Shown here: in pieces, positions 54,580-63,930 of the stretch
How the letters are laid out: each line of letters opens with the position of its first letter
How positions within the stretch are numbered: the first letter of the stretch is position 1
NCBI GenBank assembly: GCA_910576385.1
Contig: CAJTIR010000011.1
Location: forward strand, 51,703 to 115,702
Reading direction: 5' to 3'
Length of the DNA stretch: 64,000 nucleotides
Source of the DNA: Lachnospiraceae bacterium
Lineage (GTDB): Bacteria; Bacillota; Clostridia; Lachnospirales; Lachnospiraceae
The notes under the pieces: model-generated
Seen by the model: only the letters and a program-made list of their open reading frames with translations
The model's database searches: none
Told to the model about the DNA's origin: nothing
Made by a program: the position numbers and the translations under genes

Positions 54580-54750
54580 TTATCCACTGTTCCGTTCTAA
54601 TATTATATCACAATTATTTTCTGACATTTCTGTTATTAATCCGTCTATAAAATTTATCTTATTTTGTATATCTGTTTGGGAATAACAGCCTTGACATCTA
54701 CAACCATATACACGCCTTCCCGTGTCCGTTGTAACTGGTGATCTATCCAT
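54580..54750 (-). CDS. doubtful small Cys-containing ORF
   Basis: 56 codons, starting MDRSPVTTDTGRRVYGCRCQ, ending at TAA 54580. It is free of stops but has no clear ribosome binding site and no recognised family. The wider spacer 54365-54991 otherwise holds only a GC-rich palindromic region. It may be a remnant of mobile DNA. Confidence 0.25.
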   Translation of the reverse strand: MDRSPVTTDTGRRVYGCRCQGCYSQTDIQNKINFIDGLITEMSENNCDIILERNSG

Positions 54751-54836
54751 AGCTGTCTGTTTTTATGTCGACATCGTCAAGCGTCAGTCCGCAGAACCCT
54801 GCTTTTGTCATCTATGTCATTCTATCTGGTTTATTT

Positions 54837-54978
54837 CCGCGAGCAATGAGCCAAGCAGCCGCGCTCACGCGGATATTTGGCGAATGCCGCGAGGGGCGCT
54901 GTGTGCCGGCGGCACACGTTCAGCGCCGACCGAAACGGAGTGCAGACCAAATACCTCGTAGCTTGCTGCGGGGTATTT
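54837..54978. repeat. GC-rich palindromic repeat region 3' of the symporter operon
   Basis: A hairpin with arms GGCGCTG-TGTGCC (54895-54907) and GGCACA-CAGCGCC (54911-54927). A second, AAATACC...GGTATTT (54949-54978), is 14 bp from the stop of the symporter gene and resembles the palindrome at 25.69 kb. The stretch is clearly GC-richer than its left flank. It marks the left edge of the transporter operon, possibly a transferred segment. Confidence 0.6.
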
Positions 54979-54991
54979 GACTACAATAATT

Positions 54992-56562
54992 TTAAAATGT
55001 TTTCCGTAATTTCTCCACATCCAGCATCTCAAGGCCCCCCGCCAGTTCTGTCAACTCTGCCTCCAGACAAAACAAATCTACCGCTGTAGCAAAAAAATCC
55101 AGTATCACATTTATGGCAACTGCAATCACAATGGCCTGGGCAGGGATTTCAAGCTGTAAAAGCAGAATCGTATAGCAGGCAAGAGCACCTCCGGGAATAG
55201 GCGGTGTAGCCACAGCCAGTACTACCGCAATGATCAGCGCTGTAATTAGCCATACCGGGGATATCTTCACACCATAAATCTCCGCCATGCAAATTCCCAT
55301 TACAAAATATAAAATCCCGGCATGAATACCACCTGACCAAGAGGAACACCGATATTTACAATTTTTTTATCAATCCCCAGCTTTTCCTCGCACACTTTTC
55401 TGTTCTCCAAAAATGCGGCAGCAGAAGAAGCTGTTGTCAGACCGATCAGGAAAACGGGAAAAACTTTTTTCAGGAAGACTGCCGTAGAAACTTTTTTACG
55501 AATGCGTACAAGACCTGTATAAACCGCCATAAGAAAGACATCCCCAAGCAGCATAACCGGCAGCACTTTATAGGCTTTCAGCAGTACAGAAAAGTTTTTA
55601 CCAAGAATCATATTGAAAAGGCTGCCAAAAATGAAAACGGGGACAAAAGCACTGATATTTTCCATGATTAGTAATATAATGGCATTTGCCTGTTCTAAAA
55701 ATAGCGAAACAATCGCGGCCCTGTTCCCCAGAATCAGCATTGCTGTCCCTGCAAGGGCTGCAAGAAAAATAATCTGTAAAGGATTTCCCTCCAAAAAAGG
55801 AGTAAAAAAATTGTCTGGTACAATTCCAAGAACCATTTCCAGAAGTTCCGAAAGTCGAAAGGAACTGCTGCCGCTGCCTGTAAGAGGAAATAAAGGCAGG
55901 ATGGCAATGCCGAATACTGTCGTAAAAATCAGCGTCATCCATAAAAACCTGCTAATCATCCGCTTTCCGACTTTTCCCAGCGTTGCAATATCCCCGATAT
56001 TATAAATACCGCCTGCCACCGACAAAAAGATCAGGGGACCTGCAACAGCACTCAACAGTCCCATAAATGTGTCAAAAACAGGCGTAATCATTTCCTCTGA
56101 AAGAAAATTAACAGTTTTTTCCGGTAGAAAACTGCTTACCATACCACAAAAAAGAGCCAGTGCCACTGCTGCCAGCAGTGATACTGCAGGAGATAATTTT
56201 TTCTTTTTTAATGTAAAGATAAGGTAATTGACTCCGTTTTTGAATTGCCATGTGGGAATTACTCCCATACCTGAAAGGATGCCTTTCATGATAGCGCTTT
56301 CTTCGCCGCCGTCCGTATGAACCACATCATTTCTTTCTCCCGGAATAGAAAAACTGACATACAGACGGTTTATACGCTTTCTGCACTGAAATTGAAAAGT
56401 CCCTTTTATACCAAAAGCTTCCTGATATTTCAGCAGTATCTCTTCCACAGCCAGTCGTATGCGGAGAATGTCCCTTTTTTCTCCATTGGCGCGTTCACAA
56501 AATGTCTCTACTTCATGACACGCCACATCTATATCATGATTTGTCAGGGTGTAATCCTGCAT
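54992..56562 (-). pseudogene. glutamate-symporter-family protein with N-terminal GHKL-like domain, frameshifted
   Basis: The frame from ATG 56562 (AGGAG upstream) codes for a degenerate RsbW-like domain (residues 1-125) and most of a DAACS-type transporter. It stops at 55300 right after VPLGQVVFMPG. The remaining 3' part (MGICMAEIYGVKISP... to MLDVEKLRKTF) continues in another frame. Comparison with the intact paralogue at 57069-58661 shows about seven bases missing at that point (17 instead of 24 nt between the FMPG and G-F/I-C codons). Both parts otherwise match the paralogue throughout. TTASSAAAF is the HP1 serine motif. It is translationally linked to the cyclic-nucleotide protein gene (1-bp gap). 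Product probably non-functional unless read through. Confidence 0.8.
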
Positions 56563-56563
56563 T

Positions 56564-57028
56564 TTAAACTCCTAAAAGATTAAATCCGTTCATGCGGTAC
56601 TGTTTAATCTTGTCTTTCAGTTCTTCTGTTCTTCTCTTATTGATATCCTGTTTTTCAAAAATATCGTCCAGCAGTAGATCGATATTTTTCTGCATCAGCA
56701 TATTGGTATGTACCATATTCTGCATGATATCAATTGCATTTCTGGGATTCCTTCTGATAAATTCTTCCAGAGAATCCTTTGTAATGCGCATCAGAAACAC
56801 ATCCCCATAGGCAACAACCGTATAAATACTTGGCTGGCTGGAAAACACATTGGTTTCTCCGAAACACTTAGACTTGGAATAAATACCAATCAAGTGTTCC
56901 TCCTTTTCCCCATACCGGATATAAATTGCTACAGAACCAGATATAATTTTGTACATTTCCTCATAAGTTCCGCCTTCTTTCAAAATAATATCGTCCGCAT
57001 GAAATTTCAGCATTGATGCATTTTCCAT
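56564..57028 (-). CDS. stand-alone cyclic-nucleotide-binding-domain protein
   Basis: 154 residues with GGGAGG seven bases before the ATG. The cupin-like cNMP fold is seen from LKFHADDIILKEGGTYEEMYKIISGSVAIYI to SIYTVVAYGDVFLMRI. The phosphate-cassette region is CFGETNVFSSQPS, where a canonical Arg is missing. The rest is a helical tail; the DNA-binding helix-turn-helix of Crp/Fnr proteins is absent. It is placed between the two symporter genes in one operon, so I infer that it regulates these transporters through protein contact, possibly with a ligand other than cAMP. Confidence 0.8.
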   Translation of the reverse strand: MENASMLKFHADDIILKEGGTYEEMYKIISGSVAIYIRYGEKEEHLIGIYSKSKCFGETNVFSSQPSIYTVVAYGDVFLMRITKDSLEEFIRRNPRNAIDIMQNMVHTNMLMQKNIDLLLDDIFEKQDINKRRTEELKDKIKQYRMNGFNLLGV

Positions 57029-57068
57029 TTTTCTTCCTCCCTTTCTTCTGTTGACAGTTCGGGTTCTT

Positions 57069-58661
57069 TCAGCTATTTAATACATTTTTCTTCTCTCTCA
57101 GTTTTCTCACATCCAGCATATCAAGACCGGCAGCCAGTTCCACAAGTTCCGCCTGCAGACAGAACAAGTTCACCGCTGTAGTAATAAATTCCAGTATTAC
57201 ATTAAGGGCAATCGTGACCGCTACAGCCTCCATGGGAATCTTAAGCTGGACAAACAAAATCGTATAACAGGTCAGCGCACCGCCGGGAATAGGAGGTGCC
57301 GCCACCGCAAGCACAATAGCAATGAGACCAGCCGTAGCCAGCCACGCCGGAGAAACCGTCACGCCATAGATTTCCGCCATACAAAATCCCACCGCTAGAA
57401 ACATAACGGAAACCCCTGGCATAAAGATAACCTGCCCTAAAGGGATACCAAAATTAACGATCCTTCTGTCAATCCCAAGGTCTTTTTCACAGCACTCCAT
57501 ATTCACCCCAAATGCGGCAGAAGAAGATGCCGTGGTGAATGCAATCAGAAAAGTGGGCAGCATCTTTTTCAGCAATACCCTAAGCTGCACCTTCCTCCTG
57601 GTGCATACCAGCACAAGATACACTGCCAGAAGAACAGCATCTCCCATAAGCATTACCAGAACCACCTTATATGCAGGAAAAAATACCGAAAAGTTGTTAC
57701 CCAGTATCATACTTAAAATACTGCCGAACACAAACACGGGAACAAAAGAACTGACTGCCTCCATAATAAGCTGTATAATATAATTGGACTGTTCCACAAA
57801 GGCCGCGGCAATCGTAGCTTTGTTTCCCAGAATCAGCATTGCGATTCCGATTAAAACTGCCACAAAAATAATCTGCATAGGATTCCCTTCTGTAAAGGGC
57901 GTAAAAAAGTTGCCTGGTACAATATCCAGAACCATTTGAAACAATTCAGAAAAATCAAACTTCCCCCCGTCTCCGGTTTTAAGGGAAAAAAACGGCATGG
58001 CCACCACACATACGGGCAGTGTCAGAAGAATCGTCATCAACATAAAGCGTCCAATCATCCTCTTTCCGATTCTGCCCATAGTCGCCATATCCCCAATGCT
58101 GTATATTCCCCATACAATTGAAACAAACACCATAGGACCTGCAATGGCTGATAAAAGTCCCATAAAACGGTTAAATACCGGGCCGATAATCTCATTTGCA
58201 AGAAAAGTCCTGACACTCTCTGGCAGGAAACTACACACACCGCCGCACAAAAAAGCCAGTATTACGGACAGTGCCAGTGAAGCCATCTGGGAACGTTTCT
58301 CCTTTTTGGGAGTAAATAAAATGAGATTCTCTCCATTTTTGTACTGCCACGCGGGTGCAACCCCCATATTGGCAAGCAGTCCCCGCAGTACCTGGCTCTG
58401 TTCTTCCTCCTCTGCATCAAAAGGATCAACCCGTTCCCCTGGCAGGAAAAGTTCCAGACGGATACGATTAAGACGTTTGATATATTTTTGTGCAAATACT
58501 GCCTCCACACCGAAAGCCTCCTGGTACTTTAACAGCGTTTCCTCCACTGCAAGCCGGATTTGGATAATATTTCTGGCATCAACGCCCCATTCTCCAAACG
58601 TCTTTTCTGCAAGACTGCTTGCCTGCGCAATATTTTCATTATTTAATTTCATCTTTTCCAT
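57069..58661 (-). CDS. intact glutamate-symporter-family protein with N-terminal GHKL-like domain
   Basis: 530 residues. Residues 1-125 form a soluble domain with IRLAVEETLLKYQEAFG, which resembles the N-box of anti-sigma ATPases (RsbW/SpoIIAB), but the Asn is replaced by Lys. It ends MGVAPAWQYKNGENLILFTP. From residue 130 a DAACS-type transporter follows: TTASSSAAFGVN (HP1 serine motif), IPLGQVIFMPG in place of NMDGT, PPIPGGALTCYTIL (HP2) and ILEFITTAVNLF (TM8). At the site where glutamate carriers have Arg, Thr stands here (as in neutral-amino-acid carriers). I infer import of something other than glutamate, with a regulatory input from the N-terminal domain. Confidence 0.82.
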   Translation of the reverse strand: MEKMKLNNENIAQASSLAEKTFGEWGVDARNIIQIRLAVEETLLKYQEAFGVEAVFAQKYIKRLNRIRLELFLPGERVDPFDAEEEEQSQVLRGLLANMGVAPAWQYKNGENLILFTPKKEKRSQMASLALSVILAFLCGGVCSFLPESVRTFLANEIIGPVFNRFMGLLSAIAGPMVFVSIVWGIYSIGDMATMGRIGKRMIGRFMLMTILLTLPVCVVAMPFFSLKTGDGGKFDFSELFQMVLDIVPGNFFTPFTEGNPMQIIFVAVLIGIAMLILGNKATIAAAFVEQSNYIIQLIMEAVSSFVPVFVFGSILSMILGNNFSVFFPAYKVVLVMLMGDAVLLAVYLVLVCTRRKVQLRVLLKKMLPTFLIAFTTASSSAAFGVNMECCEKDLGIDRRIVNFGIPLGQVIFMPGVSVMFLAVGFCMAEIYGVTVSPAWLATAGLIAIVLAVAAPPIPGGALTCYTILFVQLKIPMEAVAVTIALNVILEFITTAVNLFCLQAELVELAAGLDMLDVRKLREKKNVLNS

Positions 58662-58685
58662 GATTTTTTCTCTTATTTTTTTAAT

Positions 58686-59828
58686 CTATATACTTATAAT
58701 AAATTGATTCATTCCATCCACAAACTTATGCTCCATCTCTTTGGACATTCCTTTTATCATCCTGACGGACAAATCTTCTTCGTCCCCAAAAGGATGAAAG
58801 GAAGGTCCATGATAGGAAAATCGCATCTGCGCCAGATTGTCCCTCTCGCTGTATTCCACATCCAGAGAAAGATCCCTTTCCTCCGCTTCCCCTGCCGCAG
58901 GCAGAAGTTTTTGCATCAGCACTTCCTCCACAACAAGCTGCATGGCGTAAATCTGTCTCTGTGAAAACTGCTGCTTACGTCCGAACTCCTCAAGACGTGT
59001 CATAAAGGCCGGAAAATCAAAGTCACGTGAGATTTTTTCCACATGGAGCACCTTAAGCTGCCGGATAAATATCCGGGTTCTCTCCCTCTTTGGATGCTCA
59101 AAAATCTGTTCTGGCGTTCCGTCCTCATAGATTTCGCCCTGATCCATATAAAATATCCTGGTGGATACATCCCGGGCAAACTTCATTTCATGCGTCACGA
59201 TCATCATGGTCATTCCCTGCCCTGCCAGCCCACGGATAACCGAAAGAACTTCCCCCACCATAGTGGGATCCAGGGCGGAAGTCGGCTCGTCAAAGAGAAT
59301 AATTTCCGGCTCCATGGCCACCGTCCTTGCAATAGCTGCACGCTGCTTCTGTCCCCCCGAAAGTTCATCCGGATAAGAAAAAGCCTTGTCTGCAAGCCCT
59401 ATGTTACGCAGCAGTTCCATCCCTCTATCATAAGCCTCCTGCCGGCTTCTGCCAAGAAGATCGACCTGCCCCATCATGATATTTTCTATAATGGTCTTGT
59501 GTGTAAACAGGTTGAAGGACTGAAATACCATTCCCATCTTCTGCCTCACCAGATTTACCTTACATTTCTTGTCCGTTGTTACCACACCGTCTACCACAAT
59601 CTCACCTTTTGTAGGTGTCTCCAGAAGATTAATACATCGAAGCAGAGTTGACTTTCCTGTGCCTGACGGGCCTATAATGGAAATCACCTCTCCTTTTTTA
59701 ATCTCCACGCTTACATCCTTCAAAGGGGTTACGTTTAAATATTCCTTACACAGATGCCGGATAGATATTATGCTCGTGTTCATACTTCCCCCGGCACATA
59801 TGTCCCGGGTTTCATGCTTTTCTGTCAT
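58686..59828 (-). CDS. amino-acid ABC transporter ATPase with C-terminal GHKL-like domain
   Basis: 380 residues from ATG 59828, which overlaps the stop of the upstream gene (TGATG). The N-terminal 260 residues are a GlnQ-type ATPase: Walker [11 protein letters not shown]-loop [10 protein letters not shown], signature ELSGGQKQR, Walker [15 protein letters not shown] and switch His VTHEM. Normal ATPases of this type end near residue 245. Here about 120 further residues follow: [38 protein letters not shown] and [20 protein letters not shown]. They match the N-terminal domain of the two symporters and the general RsbW pattern, with Gln in place of the N-box Asn. The partner permease is the fusion gene directly upstream. 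Confidence 0.85.
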   Translation of the reverse strand: MTEKHETRDICAGGSMNTSIISIRHLCKEYLNVTPLKDVSVEIKKGEVISIIGPSGTGKSTLLRCINLLETPTKGEIVVDGVVTTDKKCKVNLVRQKMGMVFQSFNLFTHKTIIENIMMGQVDLLGRSRQEAYDRGMELLRNIGLADKAFSYPDELSGGQKQRAAIARTVAMEPEIILFDEPTSALDPTMVGEVLSVIRGLAGQGMTMMIVTHEMKFARDVSTRIFYMDQGEIYEDGTPEQIFEHPKRERTRIFIRQLKVLHVEKISRDFDFPAFMTRLEEFGRKQQFSQRQIYAMQLVVEEVLMQKLLPAAGEAEERDLSLDVEYSERDNLAQMRFSYHGPSFHPFGDEEDLSVRMIKGMSKEMEHKFVDGMNQFIISI

Positions 59829-62080
59829 CACATACACACCCCCTTTAAGCTGCGTTTATTCCGCTTCGGTGCAACTTTCCTCTCTGCAAATGAGAGAGCT
59901 GACGTCATCATATTGGCGACAGCAAAATAAATTACGGCTGTCATTATCAGCGGAAAGAACGCCTCCATGGTACGTGAGCGTATAATGTCGGATACTTTGG
60001 TCAGATCCTGTACAGCAATATATCCTACTACTGAAGTCATTTTTACCATGGAAATAAATTCTCCTTTCAACACAGGAATAAAATTTCTGGCCGCCTGGGG
60101 CAATACAATCTTAAAAAATGTCTGACCTTTCGTATAGCCCATAGCAAGGGCTGCCTCGCTTTGCCCCTTATCCACAGTTTCTATTCCTGTCCGCATCATC
60201 TCTGATGAATAGGCCGCAAAATTAATGGAAAATCCAATAACTGCAACCAGAATTTCAGAAATATCCAGCGAACCAAAAATTCCATAGTACAAAATCATCA
60301 GAAAGACTACAATAGGAGTTCCCTGAATCACACGAACAAAGGCCGCCCCGAACCACTGAGTTGGCTTACAATTGATCCGACGCAGCATACATATCCCAAA
60401 GCCAAGGCACAGACCAAACAATCCTGAAAAGACAGAAATCAGTATGGTGACACCAAGCCCCTGCAAAATCAGCCGCCAGCGCCCCTCCACTACAAAAGTG
60501 CTTTGGAAGCTGTCCTCAAGATTTACCCAGAAACCTTTTTCCTGCAATTCCCCATCCAAATCACGCACCAGAAGTACCATCGCTGAGTCATAATGAGTAT
60601 CTGCAAAGTCTACCCGCTTCGCTCTTTCTTCCGTGATGGAAAGACTTCCGCTGACCACATCCGCCTTCCCGCTTTCAAGGGCGGTTATCAGCGAAGCAAA
60701 TTCACATGTTGTCATTTCCACCTTCATATCCAGTTCACGTGCAATCAGAAGCAGCAGATCTATTTCAAGCCCTAAAGGTTCGCCGCTGCTTCCAAGATAA
60801 GTCATAGGCTCATGGGTGCCATCATAGTAGTACCGGATGGTTCCCTTATCCCCCGGCCAGTCCTGCTCCATTAATACCTTTATACTCTCATCCGCCCCAA
60901 GCCACTTTTCCTTTAAGGATGCGATTGTTCCGTCCTCTTTAAACTTTGCAATAACTTCATTAAACTGTTCCCGCAGAGGATTTCCCTTGGGAAAGGCATA
61001 TCCATATTTATCCCGCACGACAGGTTCCTCAAAAATTTTCAGACCTTCATTTTTTGCTGCCGCAAGCTGTGCCAGCGGTTCATCCAACACCCCCGCATCC
61101 ACACGATCTGCCTTAAGAGCCGCAACAATATCGGGAACAGAATTGTAATAGGAAAAGTCTTTTGCATCCGCAATTACTTCCTGTAAAAGTTTATCGTAAA
61201 CCCCTCCGCTTAATGTTGCAAACCTTGCTCCGGCAAAATCCGAGAGTGTCCCGTATTTTTTCTCCGTGCTGCCTTTCTGTTCCGACCTTACCATAACGGC
61301 AGTCACCGAAGGATAAACACAATCGGAAAATTCGATATGCCTGCGCCTTTCCTCGGTGGCATTTAAATTCGCCATAATACAGTCAATGTCGCCGGCCTGG
61401 GCCGCGGCAATAATTCCGTCATAGTCGTAAATCTTAATTTCCACTTCCGCATTCAGCCACGCTCCAAAACGGTAAATCAGCTCCACATCATATCCGGTAA
61501 GAGTCGTCCCCTCATAGTAGCTGAAAGGCTGAACCATCCCTGTGGTTCCCACCTTAAGCTTACAGTCCGGCATCTGTGGCGCCTGTATTTTGGGCATGGT
61601 TCCCTCCGCCCTGCTTACCCAGCGGTCATACATATCATCCAGCGTCCCCTCGGCTCTTGCTTCCGACAGAAACTGGTTCACTTTATCCTTTAAATTGTCA
61701 ACCTGGCTTTTGGGTGAAATCCCCACAGCCACATCCATACTTTCTCCCAGATTTTCCTCTAAAATCTCCACATTCTCAAGACCACTGGCAATAGCAAATT
61801 CCATCATTACCCTGTCATAAACAAACCCGTCCAGTTTTCCCTGGGAAATGGCAAGATACCCCGAAGCGTTGCCGGAAAATGTTTTATGCTCCGCATCCGG
61901 CAGATATTTTTCCGCCATATACATGCCTGCCCCGCCTTCCGGAACCCCAATCGTATAGGCCGGATTGTTGAGCTGTTCTATGAAAGTGATTTTTTCATTT
62001 TCTTTCCTTCCACATCCTCCAAGGCAAAGTATCCCTGAAAGGGCAAGTGTTAAAAGCACCATTCTTTTTTGTAAAACCAT
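59828..62080 (-). CDS. solute-binding/permease fusion of an amino-acid ABC importer
   Basis: 750 residues. Lipobox in [10 protein letters not shown]. Residues 41-157 look like one lobe (second half) of a family 3 solute-binding protein, ending [12 protein letters not shown]. Residues 174-393 form a whole solute-binding protein ([17 protein letters not shown]... [12 protein letters not shown]), and 414-507 look like a first lobe only ([21 protein letters not shown]...). The rest is a HisM/GlnP-type permease with the loop [25 protein letters not shown]. The protein thus carries about two binding domains, one split around the other, tethered to the pore. Fusions of one or two binding domains to permeases are known in Firmicutes; this lobe order is unusual. 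Confidence 0.83.
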   Translation of the reverse strand: MVLQKRMVLLTLALSGILCLGGCGRKENEKITFIEQLNNPAYTIGVPEGGAGMYMAEKYLPDAEHKTFSGNASGYLAISQGKLDGFVYDRVMMEFAIASGLENVEILEENLGESMDVAVGISPKSQVDNLKDKVNQFLSEARAEGTLDDMYDRWVSRAEGTMPKIQAPQMPDCKLKVGTTGMVQPFSYYEGTTLTGYDVELIYRFGAWLNAEVEIKIYDYDGIIAAAQAGDIDCIMANLNATEERRRHIEFSDCVYPSVTAVMVRSEQKGSTEKKYGTLSDFAGARFATLSGGVYDKLLQEVIADAKDFSYYNSVPDIVAALKADRVDAGVLDEPLAQLAAAKNEGLKIFEEPVVRDKYGYAFPKGNPLREQFNEVIAKFKEDGTIASLKEKWLGADESIKVLMEQDWPGDKGTIRYYYDGTHEPMTYLGSSGEPLGLEIDLLLLIARELDMKVEMTTCEFASLITALESGKADVVSGSLSITEERAKRVDFADTHYDSAMVLLVRDLDGELQEKGFWVNLEDSFQSTFVVEGRWRLILQGLGVTILISVFSGLFGLCLGFGICMLRRINCKPTQWFGAAFVRVIQGTPIVVFLMILYYGIFGSLDISEILVAVIGFSINFAAYSSEMMRTGIETVDKGQSEAALAMGYTKGQTFFKIVLPQAARNFIPVLKGEFISMVKMTSVVGYIAVQDLTKVSDIIRSRTMEAFFPLIMTAVIYFAVANMMTSALSFAERKVAPKRNKRSLKGVCM

Positions 62081-62086
62081 TTTTCC

Positions 62087-62290
62087 TTACCTTTCGTCTG
62101 ACATGATCCCTCTGTCCCGGCACAGAGCTTCTATACTCCTGTCATATGTAGCTTCCGCCTGCGCGGAAAAAAAGCACCCAGGTACTCCCTCGTTGTTATC
62201 CCTGTGATAAGCCACACAGGCACAGCACTTCCCATGTCTCGGACAGTCATAAGTGCATGGGCATGGTCTTTTGTTGTTACAATTTGTCAT
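62087..62290 (-). CDS. DUF6485-like cysteine-rich small protein
   Basis: 67 residues from ATG 62290 (GGAG seven bases upstream). Eight cysteines in the first half (CNNKRPCPCTYDCPRHGKCC and CVAYH), a likely metal-binding knuckle of the DUF6485 type. It is six bases upstream of the solute-binding/permease gene, so it is the first gene of the transporter operon. Function unknown. The spacer to the right (62291-62544) carries a TATAAT on the minus strand near 62365, the probable operon promoter. Confidence 0.65.
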   Translation of the reverse strand: MTNCNNKRPCPCTYDCPRHGKCCACVAYHRDNNEGVPGCFFSAQAEATYDRSIEALCRDRGIMSDER

Positions 62291-62544
62291 ATTCATTCTC
62301 CTATCAACTATAATTTAAAAACGCCCGTATTTTGGATTTTATCCATCTATTATTTACGCTATAAATTATAGCAGATAAGAATTTTGCTTTGGTGGGTATG
62401 GGATGATTTGTATTTTTTTAGGTATAATTTGTTATACATTCTTCTTAATCTTTCATATATTCTTTCCATCCCGGTGTTCTGATTTTGCCACTTTCTATTT
62501 CCTCCAAAATAAGATATTCACTCCACATTATTGTGTCTGTTGTC

Positions 62545-62810
62545 TTAAATACAAGACAACTGCCCCTCTGCTAAAATCTCCGCAAGAAATGATTTAGCGT
62601 CCTTTGTTTTCTGTCCTCTGCTTTCGCCGGAAAGCAGTTCCTCATATCCATATTGGCAGATGTACTTTTCAGAAATTCTCTTTCCCACTCTAACGCTTCT
62701 TTTTTCGTGGCAAAACCACGCTTCTTTTTATGCTTCTTCTCCCCTTTCCAGTTTTCGTAATAGCATTGAGCAGTCCATTTCCCGGTTTTTTCATCTCTTG
62801 AAGCAGACAT
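62545..62810 (-). pseudogene. truncated Tn916-type integrase N-terminus joined to a second fragment
   Basis: From ATG 62810 (AAAGGAGG upstream) the frame starts MSASRDEKTGKWTAQCYYEN and runs to about residue 56 (GFATKKEALEWEREFLKST). That is the arm-binding domain of Tn916-type tyrosine integrases. The similarity ends there and the frame closes at 62571. In another frame the same region reads EELLSGESRGQKTKDAKSFL then AEILAEGQLSCI to a stop at 62545, which resembles the C-terminal part of RepA/primase-like ATPases of such elements. The catalytic domain is missing. I read this as a deletion scar of an integrative element. Confidence 0.65.
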
Positions 62811-62824
62811 TCCTTATCCTCCTT

Positions 62825-63024
62825 TCATGCGGTTTGGTTCGGCTGATTGTAACCATAAAACTTTGTTTCCCAAAATGCCTTTGGCACTTTCCCGGCAACA
62901 ACAAGATAGCCTTTGCTCTGTAATTCTTTATTTAATTCTCTTATCAGTTTGTAAGCGTTCCTTTGGAAACCCCCAATGTTTCCGCAACTTCTCCGGCAGT
63001 CAATAAGTAGTTCTGTCCGTTCAT
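62825..63024 (-). pseudogene. excisionase (Xis-type), one-base frameshift
   Basis: The frame from ATG 63024 (GGAGAGG upstream) gives MNGQNYLLTAGEVAETLGVS, then KGTLTN and a stop. The continuation NAYKLIRELNKELQSKGYLV then VAGKVPKAFWETKFYG is in another frame. Intact relatives read through as a single winged-helix excisionase (...VSKGTAYKLIRELNKEL...). One missing base near 62955-62960 explains the break. It is 14 bp from the integrase remnant. Confidence 0.75.
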
Positions 63025-63134
63025 GCAACCTCTCCTTATCATTTATTTCACTATTTATTAGTGTTAATGATATTCTAGCATTCCCCATCATTTATACCAA
63101 TAATTTTTATCTGTATTTTTCATATTTATTATTG

Positions 63135-63163
63135 TTGTCAATATTTATTGAAAGTGCTATACT
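63135..63163 (+). promoter_or_regulatory. promoter of the XRE regulator gene
   Basis: TTGTCA, 17-bp spacer, TATACT; the start codon is 33 bp downstream. Confidence 0.75.
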
Positions 63164-63195
63164 ATAAGAAAGCGAAAAAGAATAGAGGTAACGGC

Positions 63196-63819
63196 ATGGA
63201 TAATACAATTCAGATAGCAGAACGGATAAAACAACTCCGTAAAAATCTAGGTTTGAACCAAAGTGAATTTTGCAAAAAGTTAGGCATAAAACAATCCACC
63301 CTTTCCAGTTATGAAAACGGAACGGTATCTCCGTCCAATGAGGTACTCTATGCCATAGCAAAGCAGTATCACGTTTCTTTGGATTGGCTTTTTGGTATTT
63401 CAGACAATGAATTTTCTTTATCGTCTATGGGCGATATTATCAGTTTTCTTTTGGAGTTAAACGAATTAAAAGAATTGCGCTATGAACTGGAAATCAACGA
63501 TAAATTTTTCAATGACATAGAAACTGAAGATAACCGTTGGTATGCCAATATTAAATTCTATGGAAATGAAAAAGGACATTTATATAATGCGGATATGTGT
63601 CAATTCCTTGCTTCGCTGAATGAGAGCCGGGAAAGTTTTGAATCTTACTTTACGCCAAAGGATATGTTTGATATTTGGAAAAAACAGAAAATTGCTGATT
63701 ACTCCACCTTGCCAGTGACAAAGAAAGTGTATGAAGATATAGACAATGCTACAAGAATGAAACTCCGAAATGAACATTTGGAGCGGCAATTTAAGAAAAA
63801 TCAGAGTGACAGCGAATAA
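63196..63819 (+). CDS. XRE-family transcriptional regulator
   Basis: 207 residues from ATG 63196 (GAGGTAA upstream). The N-terminal helix-turn-helix (IAERIKQLRKNLGLNQSEFC and KKLGIKQSTLSSYENGTVSP) is a classical Cro/cI type. The rest is acidic and helical, of unknown fold. It lies divergently next to the excisionase remnant and was probably the regulator of the same integrative element. A clean terminator follows. Confidence 0.85.
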   Translation: MDNTIQIAERIKQLRKNLGLNQSEFCKKLGIKQSTLSSYENGTVSPSNEVLYAIAKQYHVSLDWLFGISDNEFSLSSMGDIISFLLELNELKELRYELEINDKFFNDIETEDNRWYANIKFYGNEKGHLYNADMCQFLASLNESRESFESYFTPKDMFDIWKKQKIADYSTLPVTKKVYEDIDNATRMKLRNEHLERQFKKNQSDSE

Positions 63820-63888
63820 AAATAGAGCCATTTTAGAGCCACAAGCCATTTTCAATGGTAAACGGTAGATAGTGCGTACCTATACAAA

Positions 63889-63929
63889 ACTGGAGCAAAC
63901 CTGTATGATAGAAACAGATTTGCTCCAGT
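63889..63929 (+). terminator. intrinsic terminator after the XRE gene
   Basis: Perfect 11-bp arms ACTGGAGCAAA (63889-63899) and TTTGCTCCAGT (63919-63929), extended by CTGT/ACAG, followed by CTTATTTC on the plus strand. Confidence 0.75.
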
Positions 63930-63930
63930 C

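Noticed and set aside
57997..58707. 236-codon plus-strand frame opposite the intact symporter
   Set aside because: No start signal and no recognisable motif; the minus-strand frame is a clear transporter.
59043..59651. 202-codon plus-strand frame opposite the ABC ATPase
   Set aside because: Antisense shadow; the opposite strand has all ABC motifs.
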